Shown here piece by piece: positions 46,474 through 55,311 of a stretch of DNA of 64,000 nucleotides. A program made the translations under genes and the position numbers. This DNA is from Simplicispira lacusdiani. Lineage in GTDB: Bacteria > Pseudomonadota > Gammaproteobacteria > Burkholderiales > Burkholderiaceae_C. Below the pieces are notes generated by a model, which was not told where the DNA came from, did not search any database, and saw only the letters and a program-made list of their open reading frames with translations. Numbering within the stretch: position 1 is the stretch's first letter; the number at the start of each line of letters is the position of its first letter. The stretch is from assembly GCF_003604195.1 (NCBI RefSeq), contig NZ_QXGR01000004.1, positions 248,001-312,000 of the forward strand, read 5' to 3'.

Positions 46474-46519
46474 ATAGTGCGCAATCGTGCTGAATCGTGC
46501 TGAATCGTCCATTTTTTCC

Positions 46520-46544
46520 ATTAGCCACATTAGCCGGATTAGCC
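46520..46544. repeat. Iteron cluster B (inverse GGCTAAT)
   Basis: Three ATTAGCC at 46520, 46529 and 46538, exactly 9 bp apart, i.e. the same 7-mer and period as cluster A on the other strand; GGCTAATGTGGCTA is shared by both clusters. Overlaps the integrase stop codon. Confidence 0.7.
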
Positions 46545-47759
46545 ATTGGCCACGCCCTCGCAGTAGTTCGCCCACTCCTGCATCATGGCTCTGCGCCTTA
46601 CTAGCGCGTCCCCTCTTCGGTAGGCAGCTTCCACCTTGTTCTCCAGTGCATGGGCCAGCGCTGCCTCTGCCAGATCGCGCGGGTAGTCGGTGCGCTCGAA
46701 CACCCAATCGCGGAACGTAGAACGGCACCCATGGGGCACGCACAAGCGGCCAGCGTCATCTCTGAAATTCATACGCCGTGTAAGAGCTGTCAGAGCCATG
46801 TCTGATAGCTGGCCACCACGAGGGGCAGGAAATACCAGCTCAGTGCCTTCTATACGTGGCATTGCCTCCAGTAGCTTGATGGCTTGGGTATTGAGCGGGA
46901 CGCGGTGCTCCTTGCCAGCTTTCATGCGCTCCTTGGGCACAGTCCAGACAGCGGCCTCCAGATCAATCTCTGCCCAGGTTGCCCCACGCACTTCTCCAGA
47001 GCGAGCGGCAGTCAGGACGGCAAACTCCAGGGCCTTGGGAGACAGGCCATCATGTTGGCGCAGAGCCTTGATAAAGGCTGGCATGTCATCTACACGAACG
47101 GCAGGGTGGTGCTTGGGCTTTGATACCTTGCCGGGTGCCGGTAGAAGCTGATCCAGTAGGCCAGTCCATCGGGCGCAGTTCTCACCCTGGCGAAACCCTG
47201 CGGCAGTTGCCCAGGCCAGCACCTGCTCGATGCGTCCGCGTAGCCGGGTGGCTGTCTGTGTCTTTGTTTTCCAGATTGGCTGCAGCACCGCCATAACGTG
47301 GGCCTGAGTTACCTCTCCCACCAGAACCGTGCCCATGGTGGGATAGACATAGGTTTCAAAGGTAGAGGGCCATTGGGCGCGGTGCTTGGCGTTGCGCCAT
47401 GAATCGGAGTGCGCCTCGATATACGCCTTGGCGCAGTCAGCAAAGGTTTTCTGTGTGGCCTTGAGGGCTTGCCGTGCGCTGCGGGCCTCTTTGCGCTGCG
47501 CTACAGGATCAATCCCCATGGTGGTGTCTGAGCGGGCGGCGCGGGCCTTCTCCCTGGCAATGGAGAGAGACACGTCTGGAAAGCTGCCCAGGCCCATCTC
47601 CCTGCGCTTGCCGTCAACATTGACGCGGGCAATCCAGGAGCGGGAGCCGGAGGGGGAAACGCACAGGTACAGGCCAGCCACGCCACCAACTGCGTGCATC
47701 CCTGGCGCGGTCAGTCGTTGAACTGCCAGCGCCGATAGCTCCTTAGCCTTGCTTCCCAC
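46539..47759 (-). CDS. int: P4-type tyrosine integrase of island 2
   Basis: 406 aa. N-terminal DUF4102-like arm-binding domain (SGSRSWIARVNVDGKRREMG), catalytic Arg (AARSGEVRGATW), HGCRSTFRDWV (HxxR), LAHALENKVEAAYRR (His and Tyr nucleophile). Adjacent to its tRNA-Ser target. Confidence 0.93.
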   Translation of the reverse strand: MGSKAKELSALAVQRLTAPGMHAVGGVAGLYLCVSPSGSRSWIARVNVDGKRREMGLGSFPDVSLSIAREKARAARSDTTMGIDPVAQRKEARSARQALKATQKTFADCAKAYIEAHSDSWRNAKHRAQWPSTFETYVYPTMGTVLVGEVTQAHVMAVLQPIWKTKTQTATRLRGRIEQVLAWATAAGFRQGENCARWTGLLDQLLPAPGKVSKPKHHPAVRVDDMPAFIKALRQHDGLSPKALEFAVLTAARSGEVRGATWAEIDLEAAVWTVPKERMKAGKEHRVPLNTQAIKLLEAMPRIEGTELVFPAPRGGQLSDMALTALTRRMNFRDDAGRLCVPHGCRSTFRDWVFERTDYPRDLAEAALAHALENKVEAAYRRGDALVRRRAMMQEWANYCEGVANG

Positions 47760-47775
47760 CGAATCCCCCCTGTTA

Positions 47776-47789
47776 TCCCACCGTGAAAC
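47776..47789. promoter_or_regulatory. Putative integrase arm site, right end of island 2
   Basis: TCCCACCGTGAAAC, partner of 38137-38150. Also nearby are repeated TGGGAC/CGGGAC motifs up to 47890. Confidence 0.45.
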
Positions 47790-47907
47790 GTTGGATTGGG
47801 TGGGATTGTATGGGACTACTTGAGACTAATGCAATGACCTGTAGTAGGTGATTCCTAGGGAAATCAACCACTTACGGGACGTTGCGGGACTAACTTTAGG
47901 GGTGTTC

Positions 47908-47995
47908 TGGCGGAGACTGTGAGATTCGAACTCACGGACGGTTGCCCGTCGGCAGTTTTCAAGACTGCTGGTTTAAACCACTCACCCAAGTCTCC
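47908..47995 (-). tRNA. tRNA-Ser(UGA)
   Basis: 88 nt with CCA: acceptor GGAGACT/AGTCTCC, anticodon loop CTTGAAA (TGA), long variable arm (GACGGGCAACCGTC), T arm GAGTTCGAATCTC. Its 3' 15 nt are the core att of island 2. Confidence 0.95.
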
Positions 47996-48210
47996 GGGAG
48001 GGGCGTATTCTAGCCGCCCGCCAGGGCGTGGCGCCGCGCGCTGGCTGGCGCGGCATTCCTTGGGTTTCGCGGGGTGCCATCCCGGGGCTGGGGCTGGGCC
48101 ACCGCGAGCAGGGGTGCGCGGCGGCGCAGGCTGTTGTTTTCTCTGCCGATGGCTTGACCGGTGCGGGCGGGCCGCCCTATTCTGGGGGACTTCAAGGGAG
48201 AGCGTTTTCC

Positions 48211-49290
48211 ATGCCCGATGAGCCGAACACCGACACCGTGCGCCGCCTGCAGGCGCTGATCGCGCGCGAGACCGGCGCCCCGCTGGGGGGGCTGGCGCAG
48301 GCCGAGATGCTGGCCATCCTGGGCGAGGCAGCTGCTCCGGCCCACCCCGTGGCGGCGCAGGTGGAGCAGCGCGAGGTCACCATCCTGCTGGCCGACCTGC
48401 GCGGTTTCACGGCGCTTGCGGCCACGCGGCCGGCGGGCGAGGTGGTGGCGGCGCTCAACCGCTGCCTGGCGCGGCTCAGCGAGGTGGTGTTCCGCCACCA
48501 GGGCACCATCGACAAGTTCACGGGCGAATCCATCATGGTGCTGTTCGGCGCGCCGCAGGCGCGCGCGGACGACGTGGAGCGCGCCCTGGTCTGCGCTGTC
48601 GAAATGCAGCTGGCCATGCGCGACCTGAACCTGGAGCACCTGCGCGAGCGCCTGCCGCAGGTCTACCTGGGCATCGGCATCAACACCGGCACGGTGGTGG
48701 CGGGGCGCTTCGGCTCCGACCGGTTCTCGCAGTACACCGTGATCGGCGAAGAGGTGCGCCTGGCCTCGCGCATCGAGGCGTTCAGCCTGCGCGGCCAGGT
48801 GCTCATGAGCGAGACCACCTACCAGCGCTGCGGCAGCCTGGTGTCGGCGACGGCGCCCATGCAGGTGTACGTGAAGGGCAAGGCCGAGCCCGTGGCCATG
48901 CGCGAGCTGGTGGCCATTCCGGCGCGCCGGCTCAAGGTGCCGCGCCAGGAGTTCCGGCGCAGCCACCGCGCGGACACGCACGTGCCCTGCCTGTGCCAGC
49001 TGGTGCAGGGCGACGACGTGCAGCCGCGCATCATCCACAGCATGGTGGTCGACGTGAGCTACCACGGTCTGCAGATGGAGCTGCCCGAGCGCATCGAGCC
49101 CGGCAACGTGCTGCAGATGGAGTTCTCGCTGGCGCTGGTGGAGCACCGCGCGGTGGGCGTGTTCGGGCGCATCGTCAAGATCCAGGCCGAGGGCGACCAC
49201 TGGGTGGCGGGCCTGGAGTTCACCGAGATCGACGATACGACGCAGCAGAAGGTGCAGATGTTCGTGCAATTGCTCGTGGCGTCGCGCTAG
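48211..49290 (+). CDS. Nucleotide cyclase-like domain fused to PilZ
   Basis: 359 aa. Residues 55-235 are a class III cyclase fold: metal Asp62 (LLADLRGFTALA), Lys102, GIGINTGTVVAG (154-165), Arg187. But the second metal Asp is Glu106 (TGES) and the usual Asn of VNLASR is Arg183, so activity is doubtful. Residues 242-345 are a PilZ domain with RRSHR and DVSYHG, the c-di-GMP motifs. ATG 48211 with AAGGGAG. Stand-alone, beside tRNA-Ser. Confidence 0.85.
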   Translation: MPDEPNTDTVRRLQALIARETGAPLGGLAQAEMLAILGEAAAPAHPVAAQVEQREVTILLADLRGFTALAATRPAGEVVAALNRCLARLSEVVFRHQGTIDKFTGESIMVLFGAPQARADDVERALVCAVEMQLAMRDLNLEHLRERLPQVYLGIGINTGTVVAGRFGSDRFSQYTVIGEEVRLASRIEAFSLRGQVLMSETTYQRCGSLVSATAPMQVYVKGKAEPVAMRELVAIPARRLKVPRQEFRRSHRADTHVPCLCQLVQGDDVQPRIIHSMVVDVSYHGLQMELPERIEPGNVLQMEFSLALVEHRAVGVFGRIVKIQAEGDHWVAGLEFTEIDDTTQQKVQMFVQLLVASR

Positions 49291-49292
49291 CT

Positions 49293-50069
49293 TCATTCGT
49301 TCTGCGAGCCCCGGTGCGCCCAGCCGGTGGTGTGCTTCTCGATGAGGCTGAACAGCTCGTAGCAGGCCATGGCCATGGCGCCCACCACCATCAGGCCGGC
49401 GAAGGCCAGGCCCATCTGCATGGACGAGCCGGCGGAAATCAGCAGGTAGCCGATGCCCTCGTTGGCGGCCGTCATCTCGCTCACCGTGGTGCCCACGAAG
49501 GCCAGCGTGATGGCCACCTTGAGCGAACCGAAGAAGTAGGGCATGGAGCGCGGCAGCCCCACCTTGGTGAGCACGTCCCAGCGCTTGGCGCCCAGCACGC
49601 GCAGCACGTCCTCCAGCTCGGGCTCCAGCGTGGCCAGGCCCGTGGCGATGTTCACCATGATGGGGAAAAAGCTGATGAGGAAGGCCGTGAGAATGGCCGG
49701 CCCCACCCCAATGCCGAACCACACCACGAGGATGGGCACGAACGCCGCCTTGGGCAGCGCGTTGAAGGCCGTCATCAGCGGGTAGACGGCGGCGTAGGCC
49801 AGGCGCGAGCTGCCGATGACGAAGCCCAGTAGCACCCCCACCACGATGGCGATGCCGAAGCCCGCCATGGTCACCCAGAAGGTGCGCCAGGCGTGGCCGG
49901 CGATCACGCCGCCGAATTCCACCAGCTGCACGCCAATGGCCCAGGGGCTGGGGAAGATGAACTCCGACACCTCGAAGGCCGAGCAGACGGCCTGCCACAG
50001 CACCAGGGTGGCGGCCAGCAGGGCCCAGGGGGCCCAGCGTTCGGTGCGCTGGCGCTTTGATGCGGTCAT
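49293..50069 (-). CDS. ABC transporter permease (SsuC/TauC/NMT1 type)
   Basis: 258 aa, about six membrane helices. EAA-like loop VLRVLGAKRWDVLTKVGLPR. Overlaps the ATPase gene by ATGA. Forms the importer with the next two genes. Confidence 0.9.
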   Translation of the reverse strand: MTASKRQRTERWAPWALLAATLVLWQAVCSAFEVSEFIFPSPWAIGVQLVEFGGVIAGHAWRTFWVTMAGFGIAIVVGVLLGFVIGSSRLAYAAVYPLMTAFNALPKAAFVPILVVWFGIGVGPAILTAFLISFFPIMVNIATGLATLEPELEDVLRVLGAKRWDVLTKVGLPRSMPYFFGSLKVAITLAFVGTTVSEMTAANEGIGYLLISAGSSMQMGLAFAGLMVVGAMAMACYELFSLIEKHTTGWAHRGSQNE

Positions 50070-50920
50070 GGCGTGGGCTCCGGTGCGGCAGGCGCATGGG
50101 GCGCGGGCTTGCCGCCGGGCGAGCGCACGGCGCCGATGTGGCCGCGCAGTTCGTGCACGATGTCGGAAAAGGCGGGTGTGTAGGTCACGTCGAGGTCGCG
50201 CGGGCGCGGCAGTTCGATCTCGCGGCGCACCACGAAGCGGCCCGGGCTCTTGCCCATCACGTACACCGTGTCGGCCAGGAAGACCGATTCGCGCAGGTCG
50301 TGCGTGACCAGGATGACGTTGAAGCGCTGCTCCATCCACAGGTCGCGCAGGATGCACCACAGCTCCTCGCGCGTGAACGCGTCGAGCGCGCCGAAGGGCT
50401 CGTCGAGCAGCAGCATCTGCGGCTCGTGGATCAGCGCGCGGCAGATGCTGGCGCGCTGCTGCATGCCGCCCGAGAGCTGCCAGGGGAACTTGTCCTCGTA
50501 GCCCGCCAGGCCCACCTTGCGCAGCAGCTCGCGGGCGCGCGCCTCGTATTCGGGACGCTTGGCCTTGAACTGGCTGCGGTGCGGCTCGACGATCTCCAAC
50601 GGCAGCAGCACGTTGTCCACCGCCGTGCGCCAGGGCAGCAGCGAGGGCGCCTGGAAGGCCATGCCCGAGATCTTGAGCGGCCCGGTGACCGGCTGGCCGT
50701 CGATGCGGATGCTGCCGCGCGAGGGCTTCTTGAGCCCCGTCGCCAGCTTCATGAAGGTGGACTTGCCGCAGCCCGAGGGGCCGACGATGGCGATGAACTC
50801 GCCCCGGCGCACCTGCAGGTCGATGGCCTCGACCGCGAAGTGGTTCTGCGCCAGCAGCTCTTCGTTGTAGGCAAGCCAGACGTCGCGGAAGTCCACGAAA
50901 GGGGATTCTTCAGCCTGCAT
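50066..50920 (-). CDS. ABC transporter ATP-binding protein
   Basis: 284 aa from ATG 50920. Walker A GPSGCGKST, signature LSGGMQQR, Walker B LLLDEPFGALD, H-loop VTHDLRE. SsuB/TauB/ThiZ class. Confidence 0.92.
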   Translation of the reverse strand: MQAEESPFVDFRDVWLAYNEELLAQNHFAVEAIDLQVRRGEFIAIVGPSGCGKSTFMKLATGLKKPSRGSIRIDGQPVTGPLKISGMAFQAPSLLPWRTAVDNVLLPLEIVEPHRSQFKAKRPEYEARARELLRKVGLAGYEDKFPWQLSGGMQQRASICRALIHEPQMLLLDEPFGALDAFTREELWCILRDLWMEQRFNVILVTHDLRESVFLADTVYVMGKSPGRFVVRREIELPRPRDLDVTYTPAFSDIVHELRGHIGAVRSPGGKPAPHAPAAPEPTP

Positions 50921-50924
50921 GGAT

Positions 50925-50986
50925 TTGAAGTAAAAATGGCCTCCAGCGCCTATGCAATAAGCGCTATCAGCTATTGAAATGAGAGC
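50925..50986. repeat. Comamonadaceae-type intergenic repeat, copy 8
   Basis: AATGGCCTCCAGCGCCTATG then AAGCGCTATCAGCTATTGAAA. Separates the ATPase gene from the binding-protein gene inside the operon. Confidence 0.6.
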
Positions 50987-50988
50987 GA

Positions 50989-52017
50989 CTACTTCTTCGG
51001 CAGGATGGCCAGTTCGGCCGCCGTGGGCAGGAAGCCGCCGTTCCACACGGCCTCGGGGCTGACGCGGGTCTTGGTGTTGAAGGCGTCCGACACCTGCGAG
51101 GCCATCAGCGACAGGCGCGCGGCGTTGAGCTGGCCGAAGCCGTCGGCGCGGGCGTCGGGGCTGTTGATGACGGTGTCGATGGCCAGCTGCAGGCGGCGCG
51201 TTTCCAGCGCCACGTTGACGATGCCGTCGCGCGCCTTCACATGCTCGATGGCCGCCGCCGGGTTGGCGATGACTTCCTTGGCGCCCTTGGCGAAGGCCTG
51301 CAGGAAGGCCTTGATGGCGGCCGGGTTCTCCTTGATGAGCTTGGGCGACGCGATGATCACGTTGCCGTACAGCTTCACGCCGAAGTCGGCATAGGGCAGC
51401 ACCACCACGTCGGAGGCCTTGGCGCCGCGCGCCTCCAGGTTCAGCAGCGAGGTGAAGGTGAAGCCGGTGATGGCGTCCACGTCGCCGCGCACCAGCATGG
51501 TCTCGCGCAGCGGCGGGTCCATGGCGGTCCAGGTCACGGCGCCCACGGCGTTGGCTTTCTGGAAGATGGGAAAGGCACGCCGCCCGGCGTCGAACACGGG
51601 CGCGCCCAGCTTCTTGCCGGCCAGGTCGGCGGGCTTGGCGATGCCGCTCTTCTTGAGCGCCATCACCGAGGCCGGCGTGTTGTTGTAGACCACCATCACG
51701 GCCACGGGCTTGTTCTGCGCGTCGGGGTTGTTGGCGTGGAACTCCATCACGGCGGCCAGGTCGGCGAAGCCCATGTCGTAGGTGCCCGAGGCCACGCGCT
51801 GCACGGCGCCGCCCGAGCCGTTGCCCGCGTCCACGGTCACGTCCAGGCCCGCCGCCTTGAAGTAGCCCTTGGCCACGGGCTGCAGGAAGAGGGCGGCGGG
51901 GCCCTCGAAGCGCCAGTCGAGCTGGAACTTGATGGGCGTGGTTTGCGCCTGGGCCAGCGGCACGAAGGCGGTGGCGGCGGCCAGCACGGCGGCGCGCAGG
52001 AAGGATCGTTTCTTCAT
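50989..52017 (-). CDS. ABC transporter substrate-binding protein (NMT1 family)
   Basis: 342 aa: signal peptide MKKRSFLRAAVLAAATAFVP cut near AQA, then IKFQLDWRFEGPAALFLQP, as in ThiY/NMT1 proteins. Ligand unknown: pyrimidine-, sulfonate- or aromatic-type. The ureide gene cluster lies 3 kb away but has no proven link. Confidence 0.88.
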   Translation of the reverse strand: MKKRSFLRAAVLAAATAFVPLAQAQTTPIKFQLDWRFEGPAALFLQPVAKGYFKAAGLDVTVDAGNGSGGAVQRVASGTYDMGFADLAAVMEFHANNPDAQNKPVAVMVVYNNTPASVMALKKSGIAKPADLAGKKLGAPVFDAGRRAFPIFQKANAVGAVTWTAMDPPLRETMLVRGDVDAITGFTFTSLLNLEARGAKASDVVVLPYADFGVKLYGNVIIASPKLIKENPAAIKAFLQAFAKGAKEVIANPAAAIEHVKARDGIVNVALETRRLQLAIDTVINSPDARADGFGQLNAARLSLMASQVSDAFNTKTRVSPEAVWNGGFLPTAAELAILPKK

Positions 52018-52333
52018 GGGTTCTCCTGGTGGGAAAGCGCGGAAGGACCGCAGGCGCGGCCGGGGTGGCCGTGCTGCGAGCAAAAACGATGCCTGACTTG
52101 GGAGGCTCGGTGTCAGGCGCCGAGCCATTGTTCACCGAAGTGGTGCATGCCGGCATGCAGGCTTACCCGGAAACGGGCAGGGCCTGCCGGCATGCACGGC
52201 CGGGGTGCGCCCCCGGCTGGATACGGTTTTGCCTTCAACCGCATAACGTCGTTGGGGCGCCTTGCCGTGCTACAGCACTGTCTTTGGCTCCCCGCCTAGT
52301 TATCCGGTCGAATCCAAAACCGTATGAGCTTGC
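52018..52333. other. Structured intergenic region between maeB and the ABC operon
   Basis: Contains, on the plus strand: GGCTCGG/CCGAGCC (52104/52120); a perfect 13-bp inverted repeat GTGCATGCCGGCA/TGCCGGCATGCAC (52143/52185) enclosing CCCG-GAAA-CGGG; and GCCGGGG/CCCCGGC (52199/52211). No TPP or other riboswitch core recognised. May be leader RNA of the binding-protein gene (minus strand) or the maeB terminator region. Confidence 0.5.
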
Positions 52334-54640
52334 CTACCTGGCGCGCGAGGCGCTGCTGGCCACGGCCAGGGCCGTCATGTTGAGCACGCGGCGCACCGTG
52401 GCGGCGGGCGTGAGGATGTAGGCCGTGGCGGCCGCGCCCATGAGGATGGGGCCCACGGTGACGCCGCCGCTGGTGGTCGTCTTGAGCACGTTGTAGAGGA
52501 TGTTGGCCGAGTCGATGTTCGGGCAGATCAGCAGGTTGGCCGAGCCGGTGAGGGTGGAGTCCGCCATGTAGGCGGCGCGGATGTTGGGTTCCAGCGCGGC
52601 GTCGCCGTGCAGTTCGCCGTCGCATTCGATCTCGGGGTGGCGCGCCACGAACAGGTCGCGCGCCTCGCGCATCTTGCGCGCCGAGGCGCGCTTGGACGAG
52701 CCGTAGCTCGAATGCGAGAGGAAGGCCACCTTGGCCGGCAGGCCGAAGCGCTGCACTTCCTTGACCGAATGCCAGGCGATGTCGGCCAGCTGCTCGGCCG
52801 TGGGGTTCTCGTTCACGTAGGTGTCGGCGATGAACAGCGGGCCCCGGTCGGTCATGAGCGCGTTGAGCGCGGCGTAGTCGGCCACCCCCGGCGCGTGGCC
52901 GATGATGCTGTGGATGCGCTCCAGGTGGGTTTCGTAGGTGCCCACCAGGCCGCAGATCATGGCGTCGGCGTCGCCCAGCTTGACCATCAGCGAGGCGATG
53001 ATGGTGTTGGATCGGCGCACGGCGGCCTTGGCCACCTCGGGCGTGGCGCCGTTGCGCTTCATGATCTGGTGGTAGGCCTCCCAGTACTGGCGGAAACGCG
53101 GGTCGTCCGAGGGGTCGCAGACCTCCACGTCCACCCCAGGCTGGATGCGCAGCCCCGCCTTGGCGATGCGCGCCGCGATCACGGCGGGGCGGCCGATGAG
53201 GATGGGGCGGGCGATGTGGTCGTCCACCGCGATCTGCGCGGCGCGCAGGGCGCGCTCGTCCTCGCCGTCGGCGTAGGCCACGCGCTTGTGCGCGTCGGGC
53301 AGGGCCTTGGCGGCGTTGATGACCGGGCGCATGAGGATGCCGGTCTGGTACACGAAGCGCGCCAGGTTTTCCTTGTAGGCCTCTATGTCGGCGATGGGGC
53401 GCGTGGCCACGCCCGAATCCATGGCGGCCTGGGCCACGGCCGGGGCGATCTTGAGGATCAGGCGGGTGTCGAACGGCGTGGGGATCAGGTAGTCGGGGCC
53501 AAAGGTCAGCTCCTTGCCCGCATAGGCGTTGGCCACTTCTTCGCTGATGTCCGCCTTGGCCAGGTCGGCGATCTGGCGCACGCAGGCCAGCTTCATGGCC
53601 TCGGTGATCTTGGTGGCGCCGCAGTCGAGCGCGCCACGGAAGATGTACGGGAAGCACAGCACGTTGTTGACCTGGTTCGGGTAGTCCGAGCGGCCCGTGG
53701 CGATGATGCAGTCCGGTCGCACGGCCTTGGCCAGCTCGGGGCGGATCTCAGGCTCGGGGTTGGCCAGCGCCAGGATGATGGGCTTGGCCGCCATGGTCTT
53801 GACCATCTCGGCCGTGAGCACGCCGGGGGCCGAGCAGCCCAGGAACACGTCGGCGCCGTGCACGGCATCGGCCAGGGTGCGTGCCTCGGTCTTTTGCGCG
53901 TACTGGGCCTTGGATTCGTCGTAGCCGCCAGGGCGGCCTTCATAGATCACGCCCTTGGAGTCGCAGACGAAGATGTTTTCGCGCTTCACGCCCAGGCCCA
54001 CCATCACGTTCAGGCAGGCAATGGCGGCGGCGCCCGCGCCCGAGACGGCGATCTTCACCGCGCCAATGTCCTTGCCCACCAGCTCCAGGCCGTTGAGCAG
54101 CGCGGCGCTGGAGATGATGGCCGTGCCGTGCTGGTCGTCATGGAACACCGGGATGTTCATGCGCTTGGACAGCTCGCGCTCGATGTAGAAGCACTCGGGC
54201 GCCTTGATGTCTTCGAGGTTGATGCCTCCGAGCGTGGGCTCCAGCGAGGCAATGATCTCGATGAGCTTGTCGGGGTCGCGCTCGGCCAGTTCGATGTCGA
54301 ACACGTCGACGCCGGCGAACTTCTTGAACAGGCAGCCCTTGCCCTCCATCACCGGCTTGCCGGCCAGCGGGCCGATGTCGCCCAGGCCCAGCACGGCCGT
54401 GCCGTTGGTGATGACGCCGACGAGGTTGCCGCGCGAGGTGTAGTCGAAGGCCTTGGAGGGGTCGGCCTGGATGTCCAGGCAGGGGTAGGCCACGCCGGGC
54501 GAGTAGGCCAGCGAGAGGTCGCGCTGGTTGGACAGCGGCTTGGTGGGGGTGACGGCGATCTTGCCCCGGCTGGGGTTGCGGTGGTACTCGCGCGCGGCGT
54601 CGCGCAGGGCGGCTTCGGCGGCGGACAGTTCTTGGTTCAT
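52334..54640 (-). CDS. maeB: NADP-dependent malic enzyme with PTA-like domain
   Basis: 768 aa. Malate to pyruvate plus CO2, supplying NADPH. Malic N-domain ([33 protein letters not shown]), NAD(P) domain ([15 protein letters not shown]), and from about residue 430 a phosphotransacetylase-like domain that binds acetyl-CoA as regulator. Length is typical for MaeB. ATG 54640. Confidence 0.95.
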   Translation of the reverse strand: MNQELSAAEAALRDAAREYHRNPSRGKIAVTPTKPLSNQRDLSLAYSPGVAYPCLDIQADPSKAFDYTSRGNLVGVITNGTAVLGLGDIGPLAGKPVMEGKGCLFKKFAGVDVFDIELAERDPDKLIEIIASLEPTLGGINLEDIKAPECFYIERELSKRMNIPVFHDDQHGTAIISSAALLNGLELVGKDIGAVKIAVSGAGAAAIACLNVMVGLGVKRENIFVCDSKGVIYEGRPGGYDESKAQYAQKTEARTLADAVHGADVFLGCSAPGVLTAEMVKTMAAKPIILALANPEPEIRPELAKAVRPDCIIATGRSDYPNQVNNVLCFPYIFRGALDCGATKITEAMKLACVRQIADLAKADISEEVANAYAGKELTFGPDYLIPTPFDTRLILKIAPAVAQAAMDSGVATRPIADIEAYKENLARFVYQTGILMRPVINAAKALPDAHKRVAYADGEDERALRAAQIAVDDHIARPILIGRPAVIAARIAKAGLRIQPGVDVEVCDPSDDPRFRQYWEAYHQIMKRNGATPEVAKAAVRRSNTIIASLMVKLGDADAMICGLVGTYETHLERIHSIIGHAPGVADYAALNALMTDRGPLFIADTYVNENPTAEQLADIAWHSVKEVQRFGLPAKVAFLSHSSYGSSKRASARKMREARDLFVARHPEIECDGELHGDAALEPNIRAAYMADSTLTGSANLLICPNIDSANILYNVLKTTTSGGVTVGPILMGAAATAYILTPAATVRRVLNMTALAVASSASRAR

Positions 54641-54951
54641 TCGGAAATCCTCAACGGTAGGCGGGTTCAGCTTACTCCAGGGTGGATCGGTGCGGCAAAT
54701 GGCTTCGCCCGGCCCGTCCCGTGGACGGGGTGGGGCGGCACCACCCTGGAGGCGTGGCCGTGAACAGGTTCTTGGCACGGCACGGGTGCGACGCGAGTGG
54801 GCGTCGGCCTGGCGTGCGGCGGAAACAGCGGCGGAGGTGTCGCGGCTGGCGCCATGGAAGAAAACGTGCAGGACCACGGCAGTGATCGGGGTCCGCAGGA
54901 TACCGGATTCGGCGGAGGCGTGGATGGAGTGGCCCCTCCAGGGCCGTGGCG
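54641..54951. other. maeB upstream region with long inverted repeat
   Basis: No gene found. CTCCAGGGTGG (54675-54685) and CCACCCTGGAG (54741-54751) form a perfect 11-bp stem with a GC-rich 55-bp interior that can fold further, just upstream of maeB; could act in the maeB leader. Confidence 0.4.
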
Positions 54952-55176
54952 TCAGGGCGCGGCGTCGCCCGGGGCGCGCGTGAAGCCGAGGGCTTCGAGC
55001 TCTTCGGGCGTGAGGTTCAGTTCGGTCACGTCGGGCTGGCGCGGCTCGATGCTGCGGCGCCGCTCGTAGGACAGGGGCGAGGCTGTTTCCTGCTGGCGCC
55101 GGTCGACGCCGGAGCGCCGGTCGTGGTGGCTGCGGCGGTCCGGGCCGGGAGGGGAGGGCATCTGGGGTTCGCTCAT
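54952..55176 (-). CDS. Small DRR-repeat protein
   Basis: 74 aa from ATG 55176. DRRSHHDRRSGVDRRQ and YERRRSIEPRQ: Asp-Arg-Arg repeats, then an acidic helix (LNLTPEELEALGF). Highly charged and probably disordered. Seen as a hypothetical family in related genomes to my memory; function unknown. Confidence 0.55.
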   Translation of the reverse strand: MSEPQMPSPPGPDRRSHHDRRSGVDRRQQETASPLSYERRRSIEPRQPDVTELNLTPEELEALGFTRAPGDAAP

Positions 55177-55311
55177 GTCAAATCCTCTGCGCTGAGCAAG
55201 CCAGGGACGGCGCATGCAGACCATGGCTTGCCGTCGGGTTCCGGGAGGGCGGTGCGGTGGGGCCGCCCGGCAAGTATGCCCCCGGCCCCGGCGGCCTGCA
55301 ACGGCCCGGGC

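Noticed and set aside
52230..52320. Integron attC site
   Set aside because: Some complementarity (ATAAC...GTTAT) with GCC/GGC stems exists, but core sites deviate from GTTRRRY and there is no integrase or cassette array.
52018..52333. TPP riboswitch before the NMT1-type binding protein
   Set aside because: No CTGAGA or thi-box-like core is visible on the minus strand.
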